This document shows positions 13,155 through 26,819 of a stretch of DNA of 64,000 bases, piece after piece. A program made the translations under genes and the position numbers. Numbering within the stretch: position 1 is the first letter of the stretch; each line of letters opens with the position of its first letter. This DNA is from Acanthosoma haemorrhoidale (taxonomy: Eukaryota; Arthropoda; Insecta; Hemiptera; Acanthosomatidae): NCBI GenBank assembly GCA_930367205.1, contig OV884011.1, positions 38,701,754-38,765,753 of the forward strand, read 5' to 3'. The notes beneath the pieces were generated by a model. That model had not been told where the DNA came from. It saw only the letters and a list, made by a program, of their open reading frames with translations, and did not search any database.

Positions 13155-14200
13155 TATGCTTATGGTGTATTCTACGAAAGTAAGGTAACTTTACACAACT
13201 TAATTTCCCGCACTAAAGGCCCGATTCAGTTAAAAGATAGATCGGGCGTGTGTAGACTAGAGTGTGGGGAATGCAATAAATCTTATATTGGTACAACTAA
13301 TAGAAAATTATGAATTAAATGCAAAGAACTTCGGAAATTAAAAACAAGCCAATTCTACCAACATCTACAAGGAGAAGGTCACTATGAGGCGCCACATAAA
13401 GTTGCTTTACTGCACCGTACAAACATAAAAGCCTGGAACATATAGATTCTCTGATGTCGGATAATATTAATAAAAAGGAAGAAATAGCAAACACACGAGG
13501 GCGGTCTGAAAAGTTTCCGATCTAACAAAGCTTTTATTTCACTAGCTTTTATTTATTTTATTATCATCTTCATGTTGAGGTCGGAAACTTTTCAGACCAC
13601 CTGTGTACGCTAAGAAACCCGCCCCCTCCATACCTCTTTGACAATGCTAGTCGATGAGTCAAGAGCGTGGATGTAGCAACCCTGGATAAAAGATAATAAA
13701 CATACTATTTTTTAAGATGAGTTATATATCCATCATAACCAATTGGGTGAGTAGCCATGATATTGATAAATAGTTGTGTTGTTAGTACGTTTTAATAATT
13801 TTAAGACAACTTGTTGACAATTTTTTCATGTATTTAATGGTTATTTTATATTTTTTAATTTTATTGGCTTACTACATATTTGTTGTGTTTTTAAATTTTA
13901 AGTATTATCAATTTTGATTTTAGTTTCGGCTTAAGTACAGTTCATCTCAGTGGAATATATTTTATAAAATGACTGTGGTCATTGTTAGGTATAATAATAG
14001 GATTTAGTTTGTCCCCATAAGTACAGGTAAAAGTTTTTTATCATTTGACTTTTTATTTTATTGTAGAGATAACTCAAGATGATAACTTAGAGCTCTCGAA
14101 AGAGCTATTTCAATAAAGAAGAAATTATCAGTCGCGGAAAGATAATAAAGCTGTTTTATAAATATACCATTCCACAATCGGGTAGTAATCTTTTTCTTTA
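13155..14200 (+). pseudogene. Penelope-like element relic with GIY-YIG nuclease domain
   Basis: From about 13158 the plus strand reads in one frame through VFYESK, DRSGVCRLECGECNKSYIG and TTNRKL to an in-frame TGA near 13311, then continues as recognisable coding sequence with further stops and a shift. GV(C) followed by YIG, with a CxxC pair between, is the pattern of the GIY-YIG endonuclease that follows the reverse transcriptase in Penelope-like elements. Coding resemblance continues to EEIANT at about 13490, where a 110-bp MITE interrupts it. A 3' UTR follows to about 14200 containing ACTCAAGATGATAACTTAGAG, repeated at 22640. The reverse transcriptase is gone and the copy is dead. Confidence 0.7.
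13496..13605. mobile_element. 110-bp mariner-type MITE, copy 1
   Basis: It is bounded by 28-bp imperfect inverted repeats: one end starts CGAGGGCGGTCTGAAAAG and the other, on the opposite strand, CACAGGTGGTCTGAAAAG, both continuing TTTCCGA. A second copy of exactly the same length is at 22318. TA follows the element at 13606-13607; the left flank is CA, probably a mutated TA. At 110 bp it cannot encode a transposase and would need a related mariner enzyme in trans. Confidence 0.85.
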
Positions 14201-14219
14201 ATAGTTACTGAACAAAATA

Positions 14220-16560
14220 CATGAAAAGAGATATGATTGGTCCTATGCTATATGTTAAGTGGTTGGTTGATTGAGAGTCTTGATTGATAACTTGCATGGA
14301 TGGAAGGAGGCTGTCTCTAAAATTCCTTATGAATTTGGTAAAATGGTATGCACTAGCCTTAGTATTTTTTCTGAAGTGTTTCCAGTCTTGTCCTGATGGG
14401 GCTTTCGAGTGAAGATAGTGTTGTTAAGTAGTGGAATACAAGTGTGTTTTGGAGATGTACTTCTCTTGTGCAGGGTACAGTTGTATGTTTCTGTTATCAT
14501 TTTGCAGTTTGTACGAGTATGTTTAGAATTCAGGTGAGTCGTGTGCCTAAATTTATTCTAATGTACCGAACACTCTAATATTCAGTGATCCAGTTAATTG
14601 ATACACAAGATGTGTTCTTGATTGGCACTTGCTAAGGTGAAAAGTTTAGTTTCCAAACGATAGTCCAAAAATGTAAATTCACGGCATTCTGTGATATAAA
14701 AATCATATATACAATAGATACTTAACAAAAAATATCTACAGTTTCTAGAACATAGCTTACAATTACTGAACTGTGAAAAATTTCTTCGAAATAATTCATA
14801 CTCATCCTGTGGATTACGGGTGTGCACTGTGCTTAAGCCCGTCAGGAGCCCTATAATTCCATTCGACTCGCGAATTTAAGACACTATACGATGTTCAGTC
14901 ATGAAAGCTTTTGTTGTATTTTTGTTCTATTGCATTGTGATCCTCGAAGTACGTCTATCATTATTCCTCCTCCAGCGGACGAAGGTAGTGCTTTGAGATC
15001 ATTCCAGATGATTGAAGATGAATTCCATAATGTTACAGGATACATTTATTACTTCATCGACTCTGTCGAAAAACGTTTATCGATTTTCTGGTAACGAATA
15101 TTTTATATATAACAACAGGGTTAGTTTCCCTCTCCCCTTTGAAAACAACGTACTTTACAGAAGACCTTTCACATTTTAAACTGCGAATGTTGAGGTTAGA
15201 AGTTTGTAGAAGAAACCAACGGAAAAGGAATCCACACAAAGCTACTTTCTAGTTGAGCAAAGTTCTATTACTCAAGGATATTCCCCTTCACTTATAATCC
15301 TTTTAAAGTAGCACATACCAGTGATCCCTTTTAGCATCATACATCTCTCTTGAACTTTATAAATGAAAGTAAGTTATAGGGCGTCTATATTAAGTCTGTT
15401 CAATGGTGAAAAATAGAAATTATGTTATATTTAAGAAATAATTTAACGATTGAATCATTCGTTTTTATTTTTTGTCATTCTTACGAAATTTTTGTCAACA
15501 AATTTTCACAATTCTACCGTCTATTATTCGAAAGGAAGTTTTCGTTATTCTTCCTGTAAATACAGTGTAATCTCAAGGAGCTTCAATGAGGTAGTTTAGA
15601 AGAAAGAACATCTACAAAATGACAAGGAACGTTAGCTCAAGTATGATGCGTCACACAGTTAAGGGCTTCGTTAAGGCTGCAAAAACGATATTAATGGCCT
15701 TTTATAATTATAGTCTTCTAAAGTACTTCAAACAATAAATATTATTGATCTGAGCACCGAAATCCTTAATAAGACAGTATTTACTCAAAATTATAGACAA
15801 ATACTATTCTTTTAATACTAACTTGTATGTATTCCCGAAATCAAATCGAAACTCTATGAAAAATTTCATACCACAAGATTGAACAATGTGGCCACAAATA
15901 ACAAAACAGACAGAATATGACAACATAAGGGGTATTAGAAAAAACCAACAAAGCCCTAAAGGATTAGCTAAGACATCAAATTCAAAATATTCATGTCGCG
16001 ATTAACAATATGTAATGTTTGTTTTGTTCTTTTAAACTTTAATTACAAAATCGTCATTGACACCTTATACGCAACTTTAGCTGGACCTTTTTACTGGAGG
16101 CATGATAAAACTGTTTGATAATTATATTTTCCCAGGAACTTCAAGGAGGTAATTAAAAGGATGATTTTATAGCTGTGAAGGTCTGTGGAGAAAAGCAGGG
16201 AGAGATCGTGGATATTTTCGATAACTTTCAAGTGACTAGGAACAATAAAAATAACCCGTGATATGTTATAAATATCTGCATGTTCGCCATAATCATACCG
16301 CCGGAGACATGGGATTACGTAGGCTTTTTGACGGAGTCGGCGCAGTGTCATAACCACTGATACCAATCTCTTGATTTTCTCCAGTTTCCAATCGAACGCT
16401 GTGTCGAATCCAGGCTTCCGCTTTCCACTGTCGATTCCAGCCGCCTGGGAAAATATTTCGCCGTTGCACGAAGCTGGATCCTTTCCCTTCTGTGCGAGTC
16501 ATTTTTATGTAGATTATAATTCGGCTTGAATAGAATAGAATGTCAACTAAAAGTCACATG
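14220..16560. other. No supported gene
   Basis: There are only short chance frames. Around 15650-15800 there is a diverged relative of dispersed repeat family R (AAGGCTGCAAAAACG, then TTATAATTATAGTC). I see nothing else. Confidence 0.5.
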
Positions 16561-16649
16561 CAGGGTGGAGGCTTGGCAAATAGCCAAAATTGTTTTTTTA
16601 ATACGAAATTCGATGCTCCTCGAATATAACCCTGGTCAGAAGTAGGGAA

Positions 16650-16850
16650 CAAATATATATTTCAGAGTTTCGTTTGCTTTTTTGAAAACCAGAAGCTCCT
16701 GTGTCACCTGTGTATCTGTCTGTCCGTCTCTTCTGGTCTTTCCGTGTCCCTTGTTCAAAAGTTAGATAAAGACATGAAATTTTACATGGAGTTATTTTAC
16801 AAGAAGGCCTAAAATCATCATCTCCATAAAACACACTAAAGTTCCATTAA
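16650..16850 (-). repeat. Dispersed repeat family R, inverted partial copy
   Basis: On the minus strand it reads TTTTGAACAAGGGACACGGA, then AGAGACGGACAGACAG, then GGAGCTTCTGGTTTTC. It matches the 3' part of the copies at 39340-39420, 28610-28680 and 24465-24510 (AACAGACAGAC followed by a GG-TCTGGTTTT block). Confidence 0.5.
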
Positions 16851-16859
16851 TTAATAACT

Positions 16860-19800
16860 GAGTATTACAGAAAAAAATAGTTATGATTTAATTGTTTTTT
16901 AAAAGTGAAAATGGTTAAGTATAGCAAACAAAATCAATCTATATACTAACAGTCAGAGATTTATTTTTATTTATAAAAAAATTTTTTTTTTAATCTTGAG
17001 TTTTTCAAAGCCAAAATCAAGAAGCCATTCATCAGAAATCCGTAATGAAAGCTGAGAATAAATCACAACGAGAAGAGAAATCGTAGACAAAACAAAAAAT
17101 CGAAAGAAACAATAAATTGATGATTCTCCAGACAAACATTACGTGGGTGTTATCATATTCACTCATCATCTGTTCGTTATTCCTTGTATTTTCTTATGAC
17201 AGGTTATGGAAACTCGCTTCAAGTTCCGGCTCCGCATATTAATTATGATGCAAAGATCTTCCTGGGAATAATATCATAATGGCTGCGGTTCATTTTCATT
17301 ATATACACGTATAAAAAGACAACAACCAAGCAGCTAATCATTACGCCTTTTAAATAATTATGAAGGTTGTATAACTTTCGTAAGTAAGAACTTGATTTTC
17401 TTTAATAAATATGAGCTCCTGGACAGACTCTGTATGTATATTTTGTATTAATGTCTTAATATTCATTAAGAATAGTACAATAGTACATAGTATTAATAAT
17501 AATAAATGTCTCCATTATTCATGCTAGATAAGCATATTATAATTTTATAAACAATTAAAAAGAAGGAAGAAATATGATTAACCAGTAACCAGGGTCCCGA
17601 TACCATCTTTTCTCAGAAGATTCTCGAGACCAATCTTGAATTTCAAATTATTAATATTTATCTTTTATGTATAAATAAATACGCATTTCACACAAATTTT
17701 ATAAAAGAAACAAATACAAGAAAAAAAAAAGTAAAGTTCTTGGTTCGAGTCTGCTGGATGGGTTGCCTAGTTCATAGAAGACTCGCCCTTACATTCTACA
17801 TGAATTGTGGAATTTCTGACCATCCAAGGTGCTTCCTAGGATTAGCCGGAGTGTATAGTTCTGGAGTGTTAGAAGTTCTGTCGTAATGGACTTGCCAGTG
17901 AAATACCATACAGGAAAGAAATAAGTCGATAATTACAGGGTCTTGTAAAGAAATGTCGTTTCTTTTAGTGATAAATGTCTGTTTTTGAGTGGGTAACTTT
18001 GTCCATAGGCGTGTATTTAGCATAATGTAGTTTGTGAATTGTTTTCAGTCTCTAGTTCAGCCTCGGAGTTCAAATAAACTCAATTGATACTTGCGCAATG
18101 TCAAAATTTTGAACACTTGTTGAAATGTGAAAACTCACCTACTGGTTAAATTTTAGGTCGCATCTTTATGTCCATGATGAAAGATTCACCTGGTGCACAA
18201 TAAGGTTGACATTAGCAAAATAGAAAGGGTCGAAGTTGTTGGTATGGAAACGTTCCTACATAAACTAAGTAAAAAGTATTGGGCTCTTGGTGTTCCCAAC
18301 GTAGTATTTACATGTGACATGAAATTGTCTTTCAAACAAAAACGATTTGTTGATGGTGGGAAAATAATTTGGAAGAATGGTTTCAGACAACTAGTTTAAC
18401 AGCCCATCATGCCAGATTTTGTCGAATATTTTCGAGACCGTTTAAAATAGATTCAGTCACTCGGTCTATCAGCATAATTTTAAATTTAGTACTGTTTGAA
18501 TAGCTGTAAAGTTTCTAAGCGTAAATGTGGTGGCTTAATCCAAACCGGCGCTAAAGTTCATTGAGAACACACTATCTATCCTTTTCACGGCTAGAGCAAG
18601 AAAAATAAATGTTCAAGCTTTCTTTCTGAAAATAAGGAAGGCATAACTTATACTATAGCATATGAGCTAATTTCCGATAAATGAAACGATAAGAAAGACA
18701 TCAGCGGGAGGAATGTGACTGAACGTTTTGTTTTTTCTTGTTGCGGAGAAATCAAGAGAGAATGAGACAATGGCAGAAAAGAAAGGGGAGACGTCTCAGG
18801 AAGAGACATACAGACGTACTTGACGACTGAAAACGCTCGTAAAATGTGAGAAATGTCTTCTGTTAGCAAGCTGTTTCAAAGTGGCGTGTGGAATCGATAT
18901 AATATGGGCCATTTCATCCGTGTTATGTCATTTTCTCATACGATGAAAAACTAACCGTGATAAGTGAAAATAGAGTTGTAAAATATTTTCGGATATAGCA
19001 TAAAAATTATTTATACAAGTCTTTATTACCGTACCGATCTGGACCAAAGTTTCAATGACCATTCCTTAGACCCTAGATAGAACTTTTTAACAGAAAGAGC
19101 TACAATTTTCTTAAGGGGGATGAAAGAGACCCTCAACATTTATTCTGTTTACTCACACCAGCATGCCAGTGGTTACTATTAATCAGTTATTTTTGGAAGT
19201 CATATCATCGAAATTTGGATTAAAATAACTAACGAACTACAACCGTTCCAAATGGACTGTAGCCGACAAAAATACTTGGATTTGATCCTTTTAAAATGAT
19301 ACAATATAACGGGCAATGCCGGCACTGTTTTGTGGGTGTTAACATTGGTCTCTGTGCAAACGTTTGTCATTACTTAGTAAAAGTGAAAAAGAAAGAACGC
19401 CGTGTATATTTATTCATTGAATAATTGAAAAAAAAAAAACGAATAAACAATCCCGTCCACCACTTGGAAATTATGCAGCTCCCATCATTACTTATGGGTT
19501 GACTCAATGTGACTTTGAATAATTCAAATAAATTAATGGTGTAGATCCTATGACAAAATGGGACCTGATCCCGGCGAGAACAAAACAATAATTATTTTTT
19601 TGGTTTTGTAACTTCTCTTAGAACCACTAACTTCGATATTATCATTTGCTAAGATTCCAACAACATACCGAAAGTCCGGAAGGTGGACTCCGTTTCGAAC
19701 AGGGTCAGTCTCAAACGCACGAAAATAATCGACTATACCCCATTTAAAGTGGTTCAGTTCAGTTAGCGGGACTTTTCCGACATACTTTTTCACTTTTTTT

Positions 19801-22235
19801 GAGTGAAAACAGAAAATTGACGTCAAGGTATCAACAAAAAACACCCGCGGCGAAACGCTGAAAAATGTATTGAAGAAAAGTTGGCAACGTTCGTAAGGCA
19901 ACATAACTCTCGTTTCTCACAGTTTCGCCAATATATTTTATATGTATGCATCTTTTGGCCTGTGCAGATACTTGAAGTAAACCCATCCAGACTTGAATCG
20001 CAACTGAAACACAGAGGTTTAGCGACAAAAGCCTGGAGATTCGCAGGATCGAATTTGTTACATATCCTATATATTTCCTTGGTACTTTACTTTACAAATT
20101 CTTCCTTACACAACACTGTTCGTACCTCTTCTCCATATTTAACACCAACGCAGACGTCCATTTACGTCATACCCGCTACCGACACTCAATCTTATGTCCT
20201 GTCCCCCATGGAGCTTCAATCTTAAACAATTGCTTCACCATGATTGCAATATCCTTCTGGAACTCGGTTATATGGAAATATCTTCCGAAATGTTGAATTA
20301 TTTGCTTGCACAAACTTTTGAAGTTTTTGCAATAATTCAAAGTCATGAAGTCGCTTTTATTTTTTTAATTATTATCATCGATTTATTATGAAACATACTA
20401 ACTAATGGTAAAGTGTTGATTTTTACTTTATTTTTTGTATCAATTAATACCCCTCCGAATTTTAATTTTATATTATACAGTTCACCGTTGTGCCATTGTA
20501 TGTACATTTAAATATATTATTTTTATTGTATTATGTTTAAATCTAGGCATTTATGTATGAGAATAAGTATTTATTTATTTTTTTCAAGTTAAGTCAAAAT
20601 TGTACGTTTTTCTTCATTTTTTTCTATATTAATTTCATTTTTAATTCTTTCTTCTGATCCTTTCTATTATGTGTAAGAATGTATTTATTTGAATTCTTTC
20701 TTCTCCTACCTATTTTTATTTATGATATGAGGGATATTGTTGTAATGTTTGTTCATAAGGGACATCGTACCATGAATAATTATAATTATTATTACTACCC
20801 ATTTCAGCTATTGGGAGACTATCACGTACATAGTCCGTACCACGGCATATTGCCGAAGGTTAGCTTTATGTAACAATATAGTAGAGCACACCCAAGACTG
20901 GTGATATTGGACATTTGGGAGGGGGGGGGGAGGTGCAGTCAAGCACACAGGCCCGATAATCGCCTGTAGTCCAGGTCAGCCTTGACCGACTCAGCAACCT
21001 GTTCTCGATCTCTTCTCTTGTCGGCATTCCTGGCCGAAAATAAAACAAATATTTCACAACAAGAACCCTAGTCCAGAATCAGCGGAAGCGACAGTTATTT
21101 TCCTCTCTAACTTCCGACATTCATCGCCATATTAATTAGTAATTCAAAATGTTAGGCTTGGTATTGGTTTAAAGGCACTCAACCCCTGCAATAGTATTGA
21201 TGATATTGTTGAAGGAGGACTAACGCTATTGACAGTTTGGAGCGCGATATTGAAGAATAGGTATGGATCCTGAACATTAAATATACAGGGAAATAGTGGG
21301 GCACATTGACAATAATATTGAAGTGAATATGTCACGTAAATATTTTTCGACAGTGGTATGTAAACCAAATAAACTTTTGCAGGACAGTTACCAGCACTTG
21401 TCAGGTCTCGACGACCTGGTGGTTGTTGATTGTTGACATTAGCACAAACCCACTTTGACAATGACATTGACAACTTTAGTTCTCATGGTTCCTTCCTGTT
21501 ATCAACGTAACGTAACAAATAATCACTTTTACGATAATAAGATAAAAAAAAAATATTAAATTAACATTAAGAAGTTGATAGATAAGATTCTGGCAAGGAT
21601 CCTTTTCGAACAAAGGCAAACTAATAAATAGCACGTGCGGGTAGCCCACCAAATTCACTTTTCGAAACTAATATTTGTTTATTGAAATGGAGACCGCTGG
21701 TACGGAGTGGTCACACAAAGGAGCAGCGGTGACAGTACCGGAATACAAATATCCAAAAAGGATCGTTAAAATTTCAAAAAATGAAAGGATAGTAATAATC
21801 AGTAGTAAGTAAGAAGTAGTAACACAATAAAGAATAGTCATAGTGTTGGATACGAAGCACAATAACTGAAAGGTATATGGTCTAAAGTTTACCGAAACCC
21901 ATCAGACTAGAACACAGACAAAAAGTCAAAAACCAAAACCTACGGACAAAATATTTTCTTAAATTGAATTATAACTAGACAGAACAGTAGTATTTTTTAA
22001 TAACTACTTCCTATACCTTCCTTGTCCTCTCGACCAAATCTGAAGTTGCAAGTCTGACATATCACTCTTTCATAACTAGGCTTCTTGGTTGTGCATTCCT
22101 TTGAATCCGTTCTTGCAGTATAGTCTACATTTTTTGCTGTTTCCTTTACCATTTTGTGTTACATTATTTGTACTCTGGACGTTTTTAACCTTTTTTCAAT
22201 ATTTTAACAATTGTAATATCTTATAGTTGGGTAAC
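16860..22235. other. No supported gene
   Basis: Short AT-rich frames of up to 118 codons lack recognisable domains. A G10 run lies at 20921-20930. I could not assign any block to a known element. Confidence 0.5.
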
Positions 22236-22239
22236 TTTT

Positions 22240-22770
22240 TATTCATACATTATATGTTAATAGATATGATTGTGTTTTAATGACGTTCCACTGATTTTAA
22301 CATGTATATGTTTACTACGAGGGCGGTCTGAAAAGTTTCCGACCTAACAAAGCTTTTATTTCCCTAGCTTTTATTTATTTTATTATCATCTTCATGTTGA
22401 GGTCGGAAACTTTTCAGACCACCTGTGTACATATCTGTTGTATTTTTTAATTTTAAGAATTTTTAATTGTGGTAGAATAGAAACACAATTTCGGACTAAT
22501 TACATTTCAGCACTGTTGGTGGAATACATTTTACTTAATGACTCTGGTCGTTGTTCCGTATGACAGTATAATTTAGTTTGTTTCCATATGCGCAAGTAAT
22601 AGTTTTTTATCATTTGACTTTGTATTTTGTTGTAGATAACTGAAGATGACAGCTTAGAGCTTTTTCAATAAAGAAAAAATTATCGATTGTGGATAGACTT
22701 ATTATCGATTGTGGAAAGCTGTTCAATAATTTTACTATTCAATTCCAGAATCCGGTAGTTATCTTTTAAT
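22240..22770 (+). mobile_element. Second Penelope-like 3' fragment
   Basis: The sequence around the MITE aligns with the 3' UTR of the relic at 13780-14200. Shared landmarks are ACATAT(C/T)TGTTG, a TGACT-TGGTC block, GTTTTTTATCATTTGACTTT, and the final ACTGAAGATGACAGCTTAGAG ... CAATAAAGAA. Only the non-coding end is present. Confidence 0.65.
22318..22427. mobile_element. 110-bp mariner-type MITE, copy 2
   Basis: It has the same 110-bp length, termini and interior as the copy at 13496, with very few substitutions. TA duplications are intact on both sides (22316-22317 and 22428-22429). The related sequence at about 13865-13885 is uninterrupted at this point (CTTAC-TA-CATAT), so it represents the empty site and fixes the insertion at a single TA. 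Confidence 0.9.
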
Positions 22771-22779
22771 ATTAAATGA

Positions 22780-24280
22780 AATAGGTTTCGATTGAGTAGA
22801 GTAAATCATAGGCAACTTTTGTGAGTGCCCAGTACTGGGATCCAAGGCTACAGGCGATCTACCATTGTCCTTCCGACAATTGACAGGAAGTCCTTCCGTC
22901 CGTACAGAAGGTAACCCATGTGATGGTGGATCGTGGCATAGGTGACGCTCGGTCGTGACGCAAGTGACGTCACAAATCGCGGACGATCATACTCGCGGAG
23001 TGTCTCCTCCAAGGCCAAGGACATCGCCATTAGCGCCTGGTGGGCTGTAGACCTTTCGGCGAATTCGGTCCTTTAGTTGTTTGCCTGGGAATTACCCACT
23101 CTCGGTGCACGGTTTTTGTCGTTTTTCCGAAGAAGAGTCAGTATGGAATCAGCGACGGAAATAGTCACAAAAGGAACGAGGGGGATGATAATGCAGCCAA
23201 TCTTGCTCAACCGCAATTTTTTAAATTGCTCTATGCGCCGTCTTTTAGTGCCTAATTTCAATTCTAATCCTGCAAAGTGGATGATAGTCAGGATGTCGTA
23301 TAGCAAACAGACCATGAGAGTCTTCGGTGCCCAGAATGCTTAACAGCAAGGTAGCGAATCCACTCCTAAAAGAAATCTAAACATGAAAAATCTTTTGAAA
23401 ATGAAATGAAAAAAAAAGAGAGTGGTTAAGTATTCATCAGGTTTTGACATACCATGTATGTCTGCATCTGTTTTACTCAAGATCAGTTTGCCGACCAGAT
23501 TGAGTTGGATATCAAACTAATGATATTGACGTACTTTAGTGGACTATAATTTAAAAAGAAAAAAAAGTATTACATCTACCGTCAAAATCGTTTTCAAAGC
23601 CAAAACAAAACTTAACAGTCTGATGCATCACACTTGATTTAATTTTCAAAAACTAGCCTTGTACTTAGCCGCAGAGCATAAATTCAACGGTACAAATTTT
23701 ACAGAAGGACCTCAAAGTCGTGATGTGGAAAAAAAATCTGTCCTTCCTAGGCTTAAAGGACGTTTAATACAGGTATAAATGAAACTCCGATGGTATGATT
23801 TTATAAAAAGGACTCCATTTCACGGACGTTTCGTGCGAGCAAACAAGGATCGGGGGGTAAAGGCTGTTTCGATAAATTCAAAACTTTGCGTGAAAGAGGC
23901 ACGCGCCGGTTTTCTGGCGATAAACAAAGACATTGAGAAACATTTTCCTCCGTCACGTCTACTGAAGTTTCGGCAGCTTGACCCTAGCGAAGGGAAAATG
24001 CACTGAATGGAAATTTCCAACCGTAAGGAAATATATGTCGATGTGGAACAAATACGAGAAGAATCATAATTCAGAGCATCGGTCTCGACAATTGTTCCAA
24101 GTCTATCCTTAAAAAAATCTTTGTCAGTAACTTTTATCAGACGGAGACTAGTCTTTAGTATGCTGCTCATGACAACAAGCTTTCTCATTCAACCTGTAGA
24201 AGAAATTGTTTTCTCAAGAAGATAGCTAGGTACATTATTATGGTTTGACCCGTTTATGCTTTGAGTGAATTAAATGCAGG
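22780..24280. other. No supported gene; one GC-richer block
   Basis: The block 22820-23340 is GC-richer than its surroundings and has overlapping frames on both strands, none with a motif I recognise. It may be part of an unidentified repeat. The rest is AT-rich without structure. Confidence 0.45.
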
Positions 24281-24289
24281 AACAGTGAT

Positions 24290-24520
24290 AATTTGTGAGC
24301 ACCACGTGCTATAACAGTTATAATAATTATACTGAATTTGACGTCAAGAATTTGTATTTGATACCCTACTCAGTATTATTGAAAAAATATTTTGTTTGCC
24401 ACTGCCAAATAATTAATTAATGACAGTTAATCATGCTTTATGAGGAAGGTTACATTTTATGAACAGGGACCTCGCAGAGAGCAGAACAGACAGGAGGTTC
24501 TGACTTTAAAATGAAATAAA
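24290..24520 (+). repeat. Dispersed repeat family R
   Basis: It contains GTATTTGATACCCTACTCAG, then a GAACAGGGACCTCGCAGAGA block and AACAGACAGGAGGTTCTGAC. The same ordered blocks occur at 28395-28680 and 39165-39420. No coding frame or terminal repeats are seen; it may be a SINE or the 3' end of a longer element. Confidence 0.55.
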
Positions 24521-24529
24521 TGAAGTATA

Positions 24530-26285
24530 ATCAATACATTTATTTATTAGGAATATCACAAAACTCAACAAAGCTGATGTTTTCCAACAAGATACCTCAG
24601 TGCCTGTTTCTTATGTTGAAAACCAGTCGCTTTCATCTTCAAATATTCTTTAATGAACTATTCGTATTTGTCGAGCGATGTCAAAGAAATAGGTATTACA
24701 CTAAATTTACATACAAACGTTACACCAATTAGATTTGTAGCGTGTTTTGACTTTTTAGCTCACAGACCTTTTTTTAGTGTTAACGGTTGTCTCGTAAAAA
24801 AAAAACTTCCGTAACAACCGCAATCTAATGTTAAAGAAAATTTAAACCCATTTTCCTAACGACAGCACTTTTTTGAATTGTGGGCCTTTCATTCTGGATA
24901 AGCGATACATATTATGTATATATTGTTCTAATAAAAGTAATTTGTTATTACTATTTATTAAATGGCAAAGATAAGACAGGACTCGCTGAAGGGTTCCAAG
25001 ACTGGACTAAACATTGACCATAATGTATTCAGAGGAAAGAGAAAGTGTGGGCATAGGCGGGCGGATTACCTTATAATTTACAACTTCTCTTTTCATTCAT
25101 CTCAGCGCCCACATCTCACGCACTTTCTCATGGTTGCCCTAAGGCAGCGGTGAGCCATTTGAAAAACATATTTCTATGTGAATTTCGTGTTTATTATCAC
25201 ATTAGTAAAATCTAAATAATTCACGAAAGATGGTGGGTTGAAGCAATAAAAAAATAATCATTACAAACACGTCTATTAACATCTGACTAATAATTTTAAA
25301 ACTCATTTAAAAAACACTTTCTTTGCAATTTTTTTTTAATCGAATATGTATCAATAATGTCAAATTCGTAATATTCCACGGAATTTTATAAATTTATGAG
25401 AGAGTTGATAGTTCAATAGTGTAATTTATTTAATTTTATTACCTATAGACAGTTTTGATTTAACATAATCTCTAGGTTTTATTAAAACATATTGTTAAAT
25501 ATAATAACATAAAATAATTATATAATAAAATTAAATTTACATGCCTATTTTTATGTACCAATAACATAAAATCACAATTGAACCACAGAAAAATGGAGGC
25601 AAACTTAAATACTTTTAAGCTAAGTTTAAGTGGTCTCCACGGTTAGCCTATTACCACCAACGGTTAGTTATCCCAAACCTTCGAGTTTCAGAGATATTTT
25701 CTTTCATCGATTAACGTTTTGGGCGTGGTGGTTTTAGGGGGGGGGGCAGAACTTAAGAATCTAAGCGACTTTTTTCACGTTCATTTGTTTTTTACCGAAC
25801 AATTAATCAGCATACTTTTTTATGGAGGTGTTATGAAATTTCATATTGATTCAATCTCTATACGATTTTTTTTTTCAAATTCGAAGAACGACACTGACCC
25901 CAGAACAATATTAACCAAGTGTCATTGCTACCTAGCCGGTTGTGTTTATCCAGGTGATCACGGATGCGGGGAGTATCTGCGTGGTAAAAACAGTCCCTGT
26001 GGGTATTTTTTTTCTTTTGTTGGTACTACCGTCACGTAGCCACCGTGGTTTACGGGTGCCTTCCTCTGAGTATCGCTCCCTGGAACGTTCACCATCAGAA
26101 GAGTCACCTGGTGTCATGGAACTGGGGTTATTTTCTGGCACAGTCAACCCAGTAACGTTAGATCTTACGATGGGACCTTCCTTTCATTTCTTCCAGTACT
26201 TCACAGACTATCCGCGACTTTGCCTGGGTTTAAAATAGTTTCCAGATCACGAATTTAATATCGTACACAGTACCACAACACAATA
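24530..26285. other. No supported gene
   Basis: There is a G10 run at 25737-25746. The minus frame ending at 25932 contains a basic segment (RKPRWLRDG) that vaguely recalls retroelement proteins but is too short to assign. Confidence 0.45.
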
Positions 26286-26289
26286 AATG

Positions 26290-26810
26290 ATTATTTTTTT
26301 TTAGTAATCGAAATAGTAAAGCATAGACTCTCTAGGAACTAAGATACAAATATCTGACTAAGCTTACTTTAAAACATTCAAGATAGTGATAATAAATTTA
26401 CATAGAAATAGATCGTAATAGAAACCTAAAATTAATATGTAAAACACGAAACACCGAAATGCATTATATAACGTATAAAAGTGACATAAAATTAATTATT
26501 TATAGATCAGAGGCAATTTTATTAGTTACAGTCCATCACAAAGACCTCATATGAAGAATTGGGTAACGAGATTCCCGAACAATATTACTTCTTCGATTCT
26601 TTAACGTCGGGACAAAACTTCCATGATCACATGACCTGAATTTAATCATTTTTATATCTCTTAATGTCTGTTTAAACAAAAGATGCGTTGGACATAGCAT
26701 AGGAGTGCTAAAAAATGAATTTTTAGGATTACAAGTTATGTACGCGACTCCTGATCTCAATAAACTACGAAATTGGCCTGTGTCTGAACATAAAGAATCA
26801 CTGTGCAAAA
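26290..26810 (-). mobile_element. LINE-like repeat shared with 8090-8580
   Basis: It shares ordered blocks with 8090-8580: an ATAAATTTACATAGAAATAG region, TTATTAGTTACAGT, and AAAACTTCCATGATCACATGAC. The minus frame 26808-26536 ends in a basic peptide, consistent with the C-terminal part of a truncated non-LTR element. No reverse transcriptase motif survives. Confidence 0.4.
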
Positions 26811-26819
26811 TTTGAACAG

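Noticed and set aside
17735..17760. B-box-like CTTGGTTCGAGTCTGC as another SINE
   Set aside because: No A box at the right distance and no shared tail.
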